From contig JAKZRT010000010.1 in NCBI GenBank assembly GCA_047518005.1, positions 29,547 through 93,546 of the forward strand: DNA of 64,000 nucleotides. Reading direction: 5' to 3'. Shown here one piece after another: positions 8,165 to 15,490 of the stretch. How positions within the stretch are numbered: the first letter of the stretch is position 1; every line of letters starts with the position of its first letter. A model generated the notes under the pieces. It saw only the letters and a program-made list of their open reading frames with translations, was not told the origin of the DNA and did no database searches. Made by a program: the position numbers and the translations under genes. The stretch comes from JAKZRT01 sp047518005. Its GTDB lineage: Bacteria; Pseudomonadota; Alphaproteobacteria; Rhodobacterales; Rhodobacteraceae.

Positions 8165-8911
8165 TCAGGCCGCTGACAGCGCGGCCACGATCGGTCCGAA
8201 ATCACCGGCTTTCAAAGACGCACCGCCGACAAGGGCGCCATCGACATTTTGCACGGCGAATATCTCGGCAGCATTTCCGGCCTTGACCGAGCCGCCGTAA
8301 AGCAATGAGATTTCAGCGCCCTCCTCGCCCAGTCGATCGGACAGCGTGGCGCGAATGTCGGCATGTATTTCGGCAATTTCCGCAGGCGTCGCGGTGCGCC
8401 CGGTTCCGATGGCCCAGACCGGCTCGTAAGCCAGGATCGTGTTTGCGGCACTCGCGCCTTCCGGTAGCGAACCGGCAATCTGTCGGAGCACGACTTCCAG
8501 TGTCGCTCCGGCATCGCGCTCGGCCTCGGTCTCGCCGACGCAGAGAATGGCGACAAGTCCAGCGCGCCATACGGCTGCGGTTTTTTCGGCCACGATTGTA
8601 TCGGGTTCGCAATGATCGGCGCGGCGTTCGGAATGGCCGACAATGATGTGGCTCGCCCCCGCATCGGCCAGCTGTTCGGCGGAAATTTCGCCGGTATGCG
8701 CGCCGGATTTCTGGCTGTGGCAATCCTGCGCGCCGACGTTGACCGAACCGCCCACACAGGCCGCTGCAAGGGCTGCCACAAGCGTGGCAGGGGGGCAGAT
8801 GATCACGTCGCATCCCGGATCAGGCTGGGTTGCGGCCAGTGCCTGAACTTCGGCCAGATCGGCGCTCAGCCCGTTCATCTTCCAGTTTCCGGCGGCTATT
8901 TTGCAGGGCAT
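8165..8911 (-). CDS. tpiA: Triose-phosphate isomerase
   Basis: Interconverts dihydroxyacetone phosphate and glyceraldehyde 3-phosphate. The 248-residue protein has the catalytic Lys in AAGNWKMNG, the electrophilic His in IVGHSERR, the catalytic Glu in YEPVWAIGTGRTATP and the phosphate loop LLYGGSVKAGNA. Length is typical. It is followed by the P450 gene with a 3-nt gap and lies 69 nt downstream of the TfoX-domain gene on the same strand. Confidence 0.97.
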   Translation of the reverse strand: MPCKIAAGNWKMNGLSADLAEVQALAATQPDPGCDVIICPPATLVAALAAACVGGSVNVGAQDCHSQKSGAHTGEISAEQLADAGASHIIVGHSERRADHCEPDTIVAEKTAAVWRAGLVAILCVGETEAERDAGATLEVVLRQIAGSLPEGASAANTILAYEPVWAIGTGRTATPAEIAEIHADIRATLSDRLGEEGAEISLLYGGSVKAGNAAEIFAVQNVDGALVGGASLKAGDFGPIVAALSAA

Positions 8912-8980
8912 GGACCCTCCTCACGGCGCATTTGCGATACCTATCGCGCCCTCGGCGCGCGTCAAGGCCGGGCCCCGGCC

Positions 8981-9304
8981 TCAGAGAACCGCCAACGCCC
9001 GGCGCGCCCAGTCGCAGGCCAGGTCGGGGTCGTCAAATGCGGCTTCGGGCAAGCGCCAGTAAGGCATCCCGGTTTGTTTCTTACCGTCGCGCGTATAGGT
9101 CCACTGTGAGCAATCTTCGGCTTCCAGCGCGGTGATCACATCACCACGCGCTTTCAGATAGATGCCGCCGTCGGGGTGGATGATCGCGAAGATCGTGCCG
9201 TCGCGATAGACGCATAAACCGCCCATCATCTTGCGCGTGGTCAGGCCACCGAGGCCCGCGAAAAGTTCCAGAGTATGGACCGCGTCGGCGTCCGAGACGC
9301 TCAC
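8981..9304 (-). CDS. TfoX N-terminal domain protein
   Basis: 107-residue protein consisting only of the TfoX/Sxy N-terminal domain: ELFAGLGGLTTRKMMGGLCVYRDG, shortened as RKMMGGLCVY, then IFAIIHPDGGIYLKA and a MPYWRLPEAAFDDP tail. The DNA-uptake regulator TfoX has this domain plus a C-terminal one that is absent here, so a competence role cannot be assumed. The GTG start at 9304 overlaps the stop of the upstream HesB-type gene (GTGA), so the two are coupled. Confidence 0.82.
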   Translation of the reverse strand: MSVSDADAVHTLELFAGLGGLTTRKMMGGLCVYRDGTIFAIIHPDGGIYLKARGDVITALEAEDCSQWTYTRDGKKQTGMPYWRLPEAAFDDPDLACDWARRALAVL

Positions 9305-9663
9305 GATGCGCCGAGGTCGTCATCAAATTTGATCGATTCACCGCAACCACAGGCGTCAACCACATTGGGGTTTTTGAACGTGAACCCGGATTCAAGCAGG
9401 CTGATCTCGTAGTCAATTTCGGTCCCGAACATGAACATCTGCGCCATGGGCGCAATCAGCACCCGCGCGCCGTCCTGTTCGACAACCTCGTCGTTCGGGT
9501 CGGGCGCATCGACGTATTCCATGGTGTATTCCATGCCCGCGCAGCCGCCCTTTTTGAGACCGATCCGCAGCCCATGGCGGCTATCGCGCGCCATCAGACC
9601 CGCGATCTGGTCCGCCGCGACCGGGGTCATGGTGACCGCTGTTTTGCCTGGAATTCCGAACAT
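9301..9663 (-). CDS. HesB/IscA-family Fe-S cluster carrier
   Basis: A-type iron-sulfur carrier that passes clusters to apo-proteins. The 120-residue product has the three conserved cysteines in KKGGCAGMEY and DACGCGESI, the family signature. The ATG at 9663 (MFGIPGK) gives the normal length. It is coupled to the TfoX-domain gene by a 4-nt overlap. A MIP18/SufT-like gene, another Fe-S factor, lies 1.1 kb upstream on the same strand, with a methionine-synthase-like gene in between. Whether it acts as SufA, ErpA or IscA is not decidable from sequence alone. Confidence 0.93.
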   Translation of the reverse strand: MFGIPGKTAVTMTPVAADQIAGLMARDSRHGLRIGLKKGGCAGMEYTMEYVDAPDPNDEVVEQDGARVLIAPMAQMFMFGTEIDYEISLLESGFTFKNPNVVDACGCGESIKFDDDLGAS

Positions 9664-9694
9664 AGGACATATCTAGGCGCGATTATCGCCCGGC

Positions 9695-10735
9695 TCAAGC
9701 CTTTGCCGCCGCCGCACATAAATTTCCGAGCTTGATCAGGGTCAGTTCGCGGCCCAGAAACCCAAGCCCACAGTCCGGGGCCCCGATAATGCGGTCGTCA
9801 GGGAGCACCGCGCGGATTTGCGAAATACGCGCGGCGATCTCATCCATTGGTTCGATCCGTGACACCGATATATCAACCAGGCCGACTATGGCTTTGGTTT
9901 TGGTAAATTTTTCGAAAAGGCTTAGGTCGTTTTTCCAGTGGCAGTCTTCAATTGACAGCGCTTCGATTTTTCCGTCCAGCGCCGCGACAAGGTCATGATA
10001 AACCCGGTGATCAGCCTTCGGGTAGTCGGGGTTGTCGAGCCGGTCAGGGTATCCGCAACACATATGCGCGGTGCGTTCGACGCCCTGAACACCGTGAAAA
10101 CATCGCTCGAGCATTTCAACACCATATTTCAGGGCATCGACCGGTCGGCGGGCGAAAACTGGCTCGTCGATCTGAATATGGGTACAGCCCGCCGCAGCAA
10201 GCGCCAATACCTCGCCGTTCAGAGCCTCGGCCAGATCGCGGGCCAGACGGCGCGGGTCGTCGTAATGGCAATCGGCCGTGGTATCCATGATCGTCAGCGG
10301 ACCGGGCAGGGTGATTTTGATAGGGCGGTCGGTGGCGGCTTGCGCAATGGCATAGTCGCGCGGCAGGACAGACGTGCCTTTGCGGCGGATCGGCCCTCTG
10401 ATTGCCGGAAGTTCGGTGTCATAAGCGCCGCCCCGCATTACCCGGCGCTCGAGGTTTTCAAAATCGAACCCCTCGAAGTGACGGCATTGATAATGCACGT
10501 AATTCTCGCGCCGTTGTTCGCCGTCGGTCGGAATGTCGATGCCGCAATTGACCTGCGCGCGCACCACCTCGTGCGTGGCCCTGACGAAAGCCGCCTCGTG
10601 CGCGGGGTCGTCAGACCAGGCACCCACCACATCTTGGGAATAGTGATCTTCGGCCAGATCGATGTGAAACCAGTCGCGGATCGGCACATAGTCCGGCTTG
10701 GGAAAGGCCCCGATACAGGTGGTCTTGATGGGCAT
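9695..10735 (-). CDS. Core-MetE-like cobalamin-independent methionine synthase family
   Basis: 346-residue protein corresponding to the C-terminal catalytic half of MetE (COG0620), without the N-terminal half found in the 750-residue enzyme. Visible features are TTCIGAFPKPD at the N terminus, IQIDEPVFARR, the probable zinc ligands in RTAHMCCGYPD and IGAPDCGLGFLG, and SIEDCHWKND. Related short forms (core-MetE) use alternative methyl donors, but the donor here is unknown. The ATG at 10735 is used. No S-box or other riboswitch-like structure is obvious upstream. It sits between two Fe-S maturation genes. Confidence 0.85.
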   Translation of the reverse strand: MPIKTTCIGAFPKPDYVPIRDWFHIDLAEDHYSQDVVGAWSDDPAHEAAFVRATHEVVRAQVNCGIDIPTDGEQRRENYVHYQCRHFEGFDFENLERRVMRGGAYDTELPAIRGPIRRKGTSVLPRDYAIAQAATDRPIKITLPGPLTIMDTTADCHYDDPRRLARDLAEALNGEVLALAAAGCTHIQIDEPVFARRPVDALKYGVEMLERCFHGVQGVERTAHMCCGYPDRLDNPDYPKADHRVYHDLVAALDGKIEALSIEDCHWKNDLSLFEKFTKTKAIVGLVDISVSRIEPMDEIAARISQIRAVLPDDRIIGAPDCGLGFLGRELTLIKLGNLCAAAAKA

Positions 10736-10806
10736 TGGGGGGCCTCGTGCGCCTGAGTGTCGTGTCTGACGTTAGGGCCGGGACAGCGGACGCTCAAGGG
10801 TGATTT

Positions 10807-11166
10807 TCACATGAACCCCAGTTCAAGGCGCGCCTCGTCGGACATCATCTCCATCCCCCAGGGCGGATCCCATGTCATCTGCACGTTCACGGTCCTGACG
10901 CCGGGCAGGGGTTCGACCGCTTCGGCCACCCATCCGGGCATTTCTCCGGCCACCGGGCAGCCGGGCGCGGTCAGCGTCATGACCACGCTGACATCCGAGT
11001 CCGCATCGATCGCGATCGTGTAGATCAGACCGAGGTCATAGATATTTACTGGAATTTCAGGGTCATAGACCGACCGGCACGCCGCGACCACATCCTCGTA
11101 CAAAGCGTGGTCGGTCGTTGACGGCGCAATCAGCGGCGCGCCTTCCATTGGGGTGTCGCCGTCCAT
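10807..11166 (-). CDS. MIP18/SufT-type (DUF59) Fe-S assembly factor
   Basis: 119-residue DUF59 (PaaD/MIP18-like) protein. The core reads VYDPEIPVNIYDLGLIY, then MTLTAPGCPVAGEMP with the conserved Cys, then VNVQMTWDPPWGMEMMSDEA, all typical of SufT-like metal-sulfur assembly factors. The best start is the ATG at 11166; a second Met six residues later is possible. It is transcribed toward the core-MetE gene, 71 nt away, and may form an operon with it and the HesB and TfoX genes. Its role in Fe-S maturation is inferred from the family. Confidence 0.9.
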   Translation of the reverse strand: MDGDTPMEGAPLIAPSTTDHALYEDVVAACRSVYDPEIPVNIYDLGLIYTIAIDADSDVSVVMTLTAPGCPVAGEMPGWVAEAVEPLPGVRTVNVQMTWDPPWGMEMMSDEARLELGFM

Positions 11167-11242
11167 GGCGTGGCCTTTATCGAAGTACCTGAGTGTTCAT
11201 ATAAGGATTGGTGCGCCAAGCGTCCAGTGCGGTCAGTTTGGC

Positions 11243-11920
11243 TCAGTTTCGCCGTCGCGCGGCGGCGGCGGGGCGCACGCGTTTTTCGAGCGTGTCGTAA
11301 AGCCGCCCGACCACGTTGATGCCGCTGGCCTTTTCGATGCCCTCGAAACCGGGTGACGAGTTGACCTCGAGCACCTTGGGCCCTTCGCTCGACCGCAGCA
11401 GATCGACGCCCGCCATGTTCAACCCGAAAGCCCGCGCCGCTTTCATTGCCGCTTCGCGTTCGCGGCGGGTGATCTTGACCACCTCCGCTGTGCCACCCTG
11501 ATGCAGGTTCGACCGAAAATCGCCCGAGGCCGCCACCCGCCGCATCGCCGCGACCACACGGTTGCCGATGACCAGACACCGCACATCTTCGCCCGCCGCC
11601 TCTTTCACGAAATCCTGCACCAGAAAACTGGCCCGCAGTCCTCGGAAGGCCGAAATAACCGATTCCGCCGCCTTTCTGGTTTCCGCCAGAACCACACCCT
11701 TGCCTTGGGTCGATTCCAGAAGTTTGACGATCAGCGGCGTGGTGCCGACAAGGTCGATCAGATTGCGCGTGTCCTTGGGCGAATAGGCAAAAGCGGTCAT
11801 CGGCATCCCGATCTTGTGGCGCGCGAGTATCTGGTGCGCGTGCAACTTGTCGCGGCTGGCGGTGATACTGTATGACCCGTTCACGCAGAATGTCCCGACC
11901 GTCTCGAACTGCCGGATCAC
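11243..11920 (-). CDS. rimK: RimK ATP-grasp ligase, C-terminal part (split by TAG)
   Basis: Catalytic ATP-grasp portion of RimK, which adds glutamate to the C terminus of ribosomal protein S6. The 225 residues align with RimK from the conserved GTA-x-x-RQFE segment on: RDKLHAHQILARHKIG, IVKLLESTQGKGVVLAE, QDFVKEAAGEDVRCLVIG, DFRSNLHQGG, LEVNSSPGFEGIEKASG. The frame continues upstream without a shift through GTAV, and is interrupted only by a TAG at 11930-11932 where Escherichia coli RimK has Tyr. The GTG at 11918-11920 is therefore probably an internal Val codon, not a true start, and this is the second half of the gene described at 11930. Confidence 0.8.
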   Translation of the reverse strand: MIRQFETVGTFCVNGSYSITASRDKLHAHQILARHKIGMPMTAFAYSPKDTRNLIDLVGTTPLIVKLLESTQGKGVVLAETRKAAESVISAFRGLRASFLVQDFVKEAAGEDVRCLVIGNRVVAAMRRVAASGDFRSNLHQGGTAEVVKITRREREAAMKAARAFGLNMAGVDLLRSSEGPKVLEVNSSPGFEGIEKASGINVVGRLYDTLEKRVRPAAAARRRN

Positions 11921-11929
11921 CGCGGTACC

Positions 11930-12631
11930 CTAGGGCGTGATCGACGCACCGATGCGCGGGATGACCGCGTCAAACCGGGGCAGGCGCTCGCCATCGTAAT
12001 GCATCTCGGGCGCGGCGGCGTTAATCGCCATATAGGCGCGCGCGGTGTTGATCACCTCAACGGTATGACCGCGCTTTTCGCCTTCTTCGACCAGCCGGCG
12101 GGTCGAATAATTGTCCTCGCGGCTCAGTACCGCGATGCGCAATGGCCGGTCTGGTGCGCCTTCGCGGAAGGTTTTCGATTCGTAGACCTTGTAACTCAGT
12201 CGCGGCTGGCAGTGGCTCTCGGTCGGGCTGATGATCACATGCTGCAGCGCCTGCCGGTCCAACAGCATTCGATAGGAAAGCTGCTCGCGGTCTGCCAGCG
12301 TAACCTCGATCGGCCAGCTGCGATTGCCGATAAAGATATTCGTCTCAATCACATAGCGCATTTCGCTGACCCCGTTGGACGAGGTGACCTCGCGGTGATC
12401 CAGGATCGGGGCCGCGCAGGGGATGCCAATATCGTCGCGATTCGGGTTCGGCTGGATCGTGAACCGCACCTTGCGTTTGCCCGCTGGCCCAAAGGCCTCG
12501 ATGTTCTTGGCGTGCAGGGCCGATGTCTTGGCACCGGTATCGATCTTGGCTTCAAGCGCGGGCAGGCCCAGATCGTGCAATGCCACCCATTCTTCCCACC
12601 CGAGCCGGAAGTCGGTAAAGGCGTTGTCCAT
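11930..12631 (-). CDS. Retropepsin-like protease domain fused to RimK N-terminus (ends at TAG)
   Basis: First half of an interrupted fusion gene. Residues 1-150 form the RimK-associated aspartic or so-called ATP-dependent zinc protease domain: GWEEWVALHDLGLPALEAKIDTGAKTSALHA, key motif D31-T-G-A. From about residue 165 the N-terminal domain of RimK begins (LRIAVLSREDNYSTRRLVEE, then LPRFDAVIPRIGASITP) and stops at TAG. The protease domain is complete and could be made on its own; the RimK part lacks its ATP-grasp domain, which continues in the same frame in the next entry. The ATG at 12631 (MDNAFTDF) fits the domain start. Confidence 0.8.
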   Translation of the reverse strand: MDNAFTDFRLGWEEWVALHDLGLPALEAKIDTGAKTSALHAKNIEAFGPAGKRKVRFTIQPNPNRDDIGIPCAAPILDHREVTSSNGVSEMRYVIETNIFIGNRSWPIEVTLADREQLSYRMLLDRQALQHVIISPTESHCQPRLSYKVYESKTFREGAPDRPLRIAVLSREDNYSTRRLVEEGEKRGHTVEVINTARAYMAINAAAPEMHYDGERLPRFDAVIPRIGASITP

Positions 12632-12716
12632 GCGGTCCCTCGTGTTGTCCGTTCGGGTTTTGCGTGAATATGGGCACTAATCGGCGGGAAAAGGCAATTG
12701 CGACGCAAGAGGCCAT

Positions 12717-13847
12717 ATGTCGGGCAGATTTTCATTCGCGGTGACGGGTCGGGACGGCAGGGCCCGGCGCGGTCAAATCGCCACCCCGCACGGGGTTATC
12801 GACACGCCAGCCTTCATGCCCGTCGGCACGGCGGCGACGGTCAAGGCGATGCTGCCCGAAAACGTGGCCGCCACCGGCGCGCAGGTCATCCTCGGCAACA
12901 CCTACCATCTGATGCTGCGCCCCGGCGCTGCCCGGGTCCAAGCCCTGGGCGGTCTGCACCAATTCATGAACTGGCCCGGACCGATCCTGACCGATTCCGG
13001 CGGATTTCAGGTCATGAGCCTGGCCGAGCTGCGCAAAGTGTCCGAAATCGGCGTGCGGTTCAAAAGCCATATCGACGGGTCGAAACACATGATTTCGCCC
13101 GAAACCAGCATGGATATTCAGCGCGCGCTCGGCTCTGACATTGCGATGGCTTTCGACGAATGCACGCCCCATCCGGCCGAAAAAACCGTTGCCGCCGACA
13201 GCATGCGCCTCTCGATGCGATGGGCGGATCGGTCGCGCGCTGCCTTTGGCGATCGACCCGGCCACGCGCTTTTCGGCATCCAGCAGGGCAGCGTGTTTCG
13301 CGATTTGCGCGATGAAAGCTCCGAGGCGCTGACTGCCATCGGCTTTGACGGCTACGCCATCGGTGGGCTGGCCGTGGGCGAAGGGCAGGATGCGATGTTC
13401 GACGTGCTGGATTTCGCGACCGACATGCTGCCCGACGACCGTCCGCGTTATTTGATGGGGGTCGGCAAGCCCACCGATATCGTCGGAGCCGTGGCGCGCG
13501 GCGTCGACATGATGGATTGCGTACTGCCGTCGCGGTCGGGGCGCACCGGACAGGTGTTCACCCGACGCGGTGTGGTGAACATCAAAAGCGCCCGCCACCG
13601 TGACGACCCGCGTCCGCTGGACGCGTCCTGCACCTGTCCCGCCTGCCGGTCCTACAGCCGCGCCTATCTGCACCATGTTTTCCGGTCGGGCGAAATTATC
13701 GCCTCAATGCTGATGACCTGGCACAACCTGCATTATTATCAGGAACTTATGGGGACAATTCGCGGCGCTATTCTGCGTGACGATTACGCCGATTTCGAGC
13801 GTTCGTTTCGCCAGGAGCAGGCGCGCGGCGACCTCGCGCCGATCTGA
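12717..13847 (+). CDS. tgt: Queuine/preQ1 tRNA-guanine transglycosylase
   Basis: Exchanges guanine 34 of GUN-anticodon tRNAs for preQ1, on the way to queuosine. The 376-residue protein has PVGTAATVKAM, the catalytic DSGGFQVMSL segment, FDECTPHP, AIGGLAVGEG, the nucleophile region MDCVLPSR, and the zinc site with Cys residues in CTCPACR followed by AYLHH. The ATG at 12717 gives the usual start MSGRFSFAV. queA, the next queuosine gene in the pathway, is in this window but 37 kb away at 50909, so the two are not in one operon here. Confidence 0.97.
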   Translation: MSGRFSFAVTGRDGRARRGQIATPHGVIDTPAFMPVGTAATVKAMLPENVAATGAQVILGNTYHLMLRPGAARVQALGGLHQFMNWPGPILTDSGGFQVMSLAELRKVSEIGVRFKSHIDGSKHMISPETSMDIQRALGSDIAMAFDECTPHPAEKTVAADSMRLSMRWADRSRAAFGDRPGHALFGIQQGSVFRDLRDESSEALTAIGFDGYAIGGLAVGEGQDAMFDVLDFATDMLPDDRPRYLMGVGKPTDIVGAVARGVDMMDCVLPSRSGRTGQVFTRRGVVNIKSARHRDDPRPLDASCTCPACRSYSRAYLHHVFRSGEIIASMLMTWHNLHYYQELMGTIRGAILRDDYADFERSFRQEQARGDLAPI

Positions 13848-13940
13848 TCCGGTCGGCGCAGGCCCTTGGTCAAGCCCAAAATTGTCGATCAAAAAGAAAC
13901 CGTTGCGCGAATTCTGATCATTTGTTGCGTTCGCAGAGCA

Positions 13941-14141
13941 ATGGAGGGGGATGCATCCCTACACCGTGCTTTTTTAGTGTGGGGGTTTACCACGAAAAAA
14001 TTACTTTCGACGCTTGCCATGGTTTTGGCCGGTGCGGTTCCCGCTTCAGCGGCTACCGTTGGCCTGACCATTGACGGTCTTGCCTTAGTGCCGCGCTGGA
14101 TCACCAGCGCGGCGCTAATTCGACTCCGATTGACGAATTGA
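13941..14141 (+). pseudogene. Orphan signal-peptide stub of a secreted protein
   Basis: A 66-codon frame opens with a lysine pair and a classic signal peptide (TTKKLLSTLAMVLAGAVPASAA with cleavage after ASA) followed by TVGLTIDG, the kind of N terminus seen in exported VPLPA- or PEP-CTERM-type proteins. After about ten mature residues the sequence loses any recognisable character, runs through a strong hairpin (14087-14116) and ends. It looks like the 5' remnant of a secreted-protein gene, or a chance frame. A start closer to the KK pair, such as GTG near 13977, is possible. Confidence 0.35.
14087..14116. repeat. 13-bp stem hairpin between stub and Hint gene
   Basis: AGTGCCGCGCTGG (14087-14099), loop ATCA, CCAGCGCGGCGCT (14104-14116): all positions pair, one through G-T. 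No T-run follows on either strand, so it is not a textbook terminator, but it lies 44 nt past the Hint gene stop (14160, minus strand) and inside the stub. Confidence 0.6.
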
Positions 14142-14159
14142 ATCAATGCCTGCGCACGC

Positions 14160-15149
14160 TCAAACCCGCGCCATTGACCGGGCTTCAAACCGGCGGAGCA
14201 CCGGTAACGGTGCCTTGGTACCTGAATCCAGAAACCCTCGCACGCGCAGATCATTACAGATTTCATCGCCCAGAGCTTCGACGGCGCGCGGCCCATGCGA
14301 CAGACTTTCGCTTTCGATCCCGTGACAACGCACCAGCCGGTGACCGTCCAGCAGCAGATGAAAATATTCGACGCCCTCGGGCGGCAGAATTCTCTGAATG
14401 CCGGGCCAGCCGACCAACAGTTTGGCCGCACACAGCGCCCGCGGCATGCCAAGTGCAAGCTCAACCTGCGCGCCCTCAACGACAACCCGGTGATCGGATG
14501 ACAGAAGCACTGCACGTTCGGGCGTGCTGGCCGACAAAGCCCCGGGCGAGATACGCACCGGCCACAAAGTCGGGCGCGTCAAAAGTTCGGCAAATCTCCA
14601 ACGCCGTGACCCAACCCACCGAACCGGCATAGGCCCGTCGTCAGTCAGAACCAGATCGCCGGCGCTGAGCTCTTCGATTTTTCGTGAACCTGAGGCAGTC
14701 TCAATCTCGGTCCCGCGCGCAAAACAAATTTCTACCGGCGTTGTGGTGTTGATGTTATCGATCGACGTCGCGCCGTTCGGAAACGCGGCCATGATCGCCT
14801 GTGTGTTGAGATCGGGATCCGTGGTGAAAAAATACCGCTGACCGGTCAGGTCATCGGTGATAATCACAACCTCGGCCCCGCGCAAATCTTCGCCACCAAT
14901 GTTGGAATATCTCTGAGTCGTCGGCAGGGTTCCGGAAAATTCGACCGTGAAGGTCCGCGACACACCGTCGATGATCAGAACGGTGTCCGGGTCCGACTGA
15001 CCGCCGTTGAAATCCAGCAGGATATCGCCGTTCGGATCAGCCGCCTCGAAAGTCAGTTCGGTCGCGGGAACCTGCGATTGGGGCTGCGCGTTGATCTCAT
15101 CGTTATTGGCGTTCGAACTATCGCCGCGTGCCCAGAAAATTACTGCCAT
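14160..15149 (-). CDS. Hint-domain protein (Rhodobacteraceae type)
   Basis: 329-residue protein with a C-terminal Hint_2 (hedgehog/intein-type) domain. Residues 1-145 are acidic and beta-rich (FEAADPNGDILLDFNGG, and TVLIIDGVSRTFTVEF). The Hint domain begins with CFARGTEIETASG, the catalytic Cys block, continues with IEELSAGDLVLTDDGPMPVRWVG, and has LLSSDHRVVV. Such proteins are abundant in Rhodobacteraceae and often go to the surface; self-cleavage is possible but unproven, and the canonical C-terminal HN pair is not evident. No Sec signal is seen at the N terminus MAVIFWARG. Confidence 0.85.
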   Translation of the reverse strand: MAVIFWARGDSSNANNDEINAQPQSQVPATELTFEAADPNGDILLDFNGGQSDPDTVLIIDGVSRTFTVEFSGTLPTTQRYSNIGGEDLRGAEVVIITDDLTGQRYFFTTDPDLNTQAIMAAFPNGATSIDNINTTTPVEICFARGTEIETASGSRKIEELSAGDLVLTDDGPMPVRWVGSRRWRFAELLTRPTLWPVRISPGALSASTPERAVLLSSDHRVVVEGAQVELALGMPRALCAAKLLVGWPGIQRILPPEGVEYFHLLLDGHRLVRCHGIESESLSHGPRAVEALGDEICNDLRVRGFLDSGTKAPLPVLRRFEARSMARV

Positions 15150-15490
15150 TGGCCTGTTTTCATCGTTCTTTTGAAACCGTCGTACCCGGTTTTCGCCATG
15201 CCGCCAAGTAATATTGCCTGGCGCCGATCCGACGTTATTCGGTCAATTTTATCTGGTTGTTGCACATCAGGAAACGCCATCTTCGCACGGGCGGCCTAAA
15301 AACCTCAAATTTTCGGCGTAACCGCTTTCGTTGCTTGCCCCGGCCCCGCTGGCCGTGCATTCTGATGCGAAACGGGCAGCAGGTGGTTGAACACCGCCAG
15401 AATGCCCCCCAGATAATAAGGCCAACAAGGGGAAAGGGCAGGGCTGCCGATGATGGGGCCATCCCTTTTGCTCGGGGTTTAGGAGTAGCC
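15150..15490. other. Divergent intergenic region, Hint gene / lon
   Basis: 341 bases between divergent genes. I see no convincing gene: a Met-initiated minus-strand frame here has arginine-rich, family-free content. An AGGAG ribosome site at 15481-15485 serves lon. The promoter of lon cannot be placed with confidence. Confidence 0.5.

Larger units (their letters stand above)
11243..12631 (-). pseudogene. rimK: Whole protease-RimK fusion gene with in-frame amber codon
   Basis: Composite of the two preceding entries. Reading one frame from 12631 to 11243 gives a 462-codon fusion of a retropepsin-like domain and complete RimK, broken by one TAG at 11930-11932 in the context ITP-stop-GTAVIRQFE. 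Escherichia coli RimK has ITFYGTAALRQFE here, so the stop replaces a Tyr codon and one base change (TAC or TAT to TAG) explains it. Coding pattern and conservation continue on both sides. It may be a sequencing error, a recent nonsense mutation or a suppressed stop. Confidence 0.7.

Noticed and set aside
10736..10806. SAM or cobalamin riboswitch before the core-MetE gene
   Set aside because: The upstream gap is short and shows no recognisable conserved core of either class.
13866..14141. Full 91-codon frame after tgt as a real gene
   Set aside because: The first 25 codons have no signal or ribosome site; only the later signal-peptide part looks biological, so a shorter stub is reported instead.
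15320..15360. Possible heat-shock (RpoH) promoter for lon, starting CTTG
   Set aside because: A CTTG is present but no convincing -10 at the right spacing; lon is often RpoH-controlled, but the sequence does not show it.
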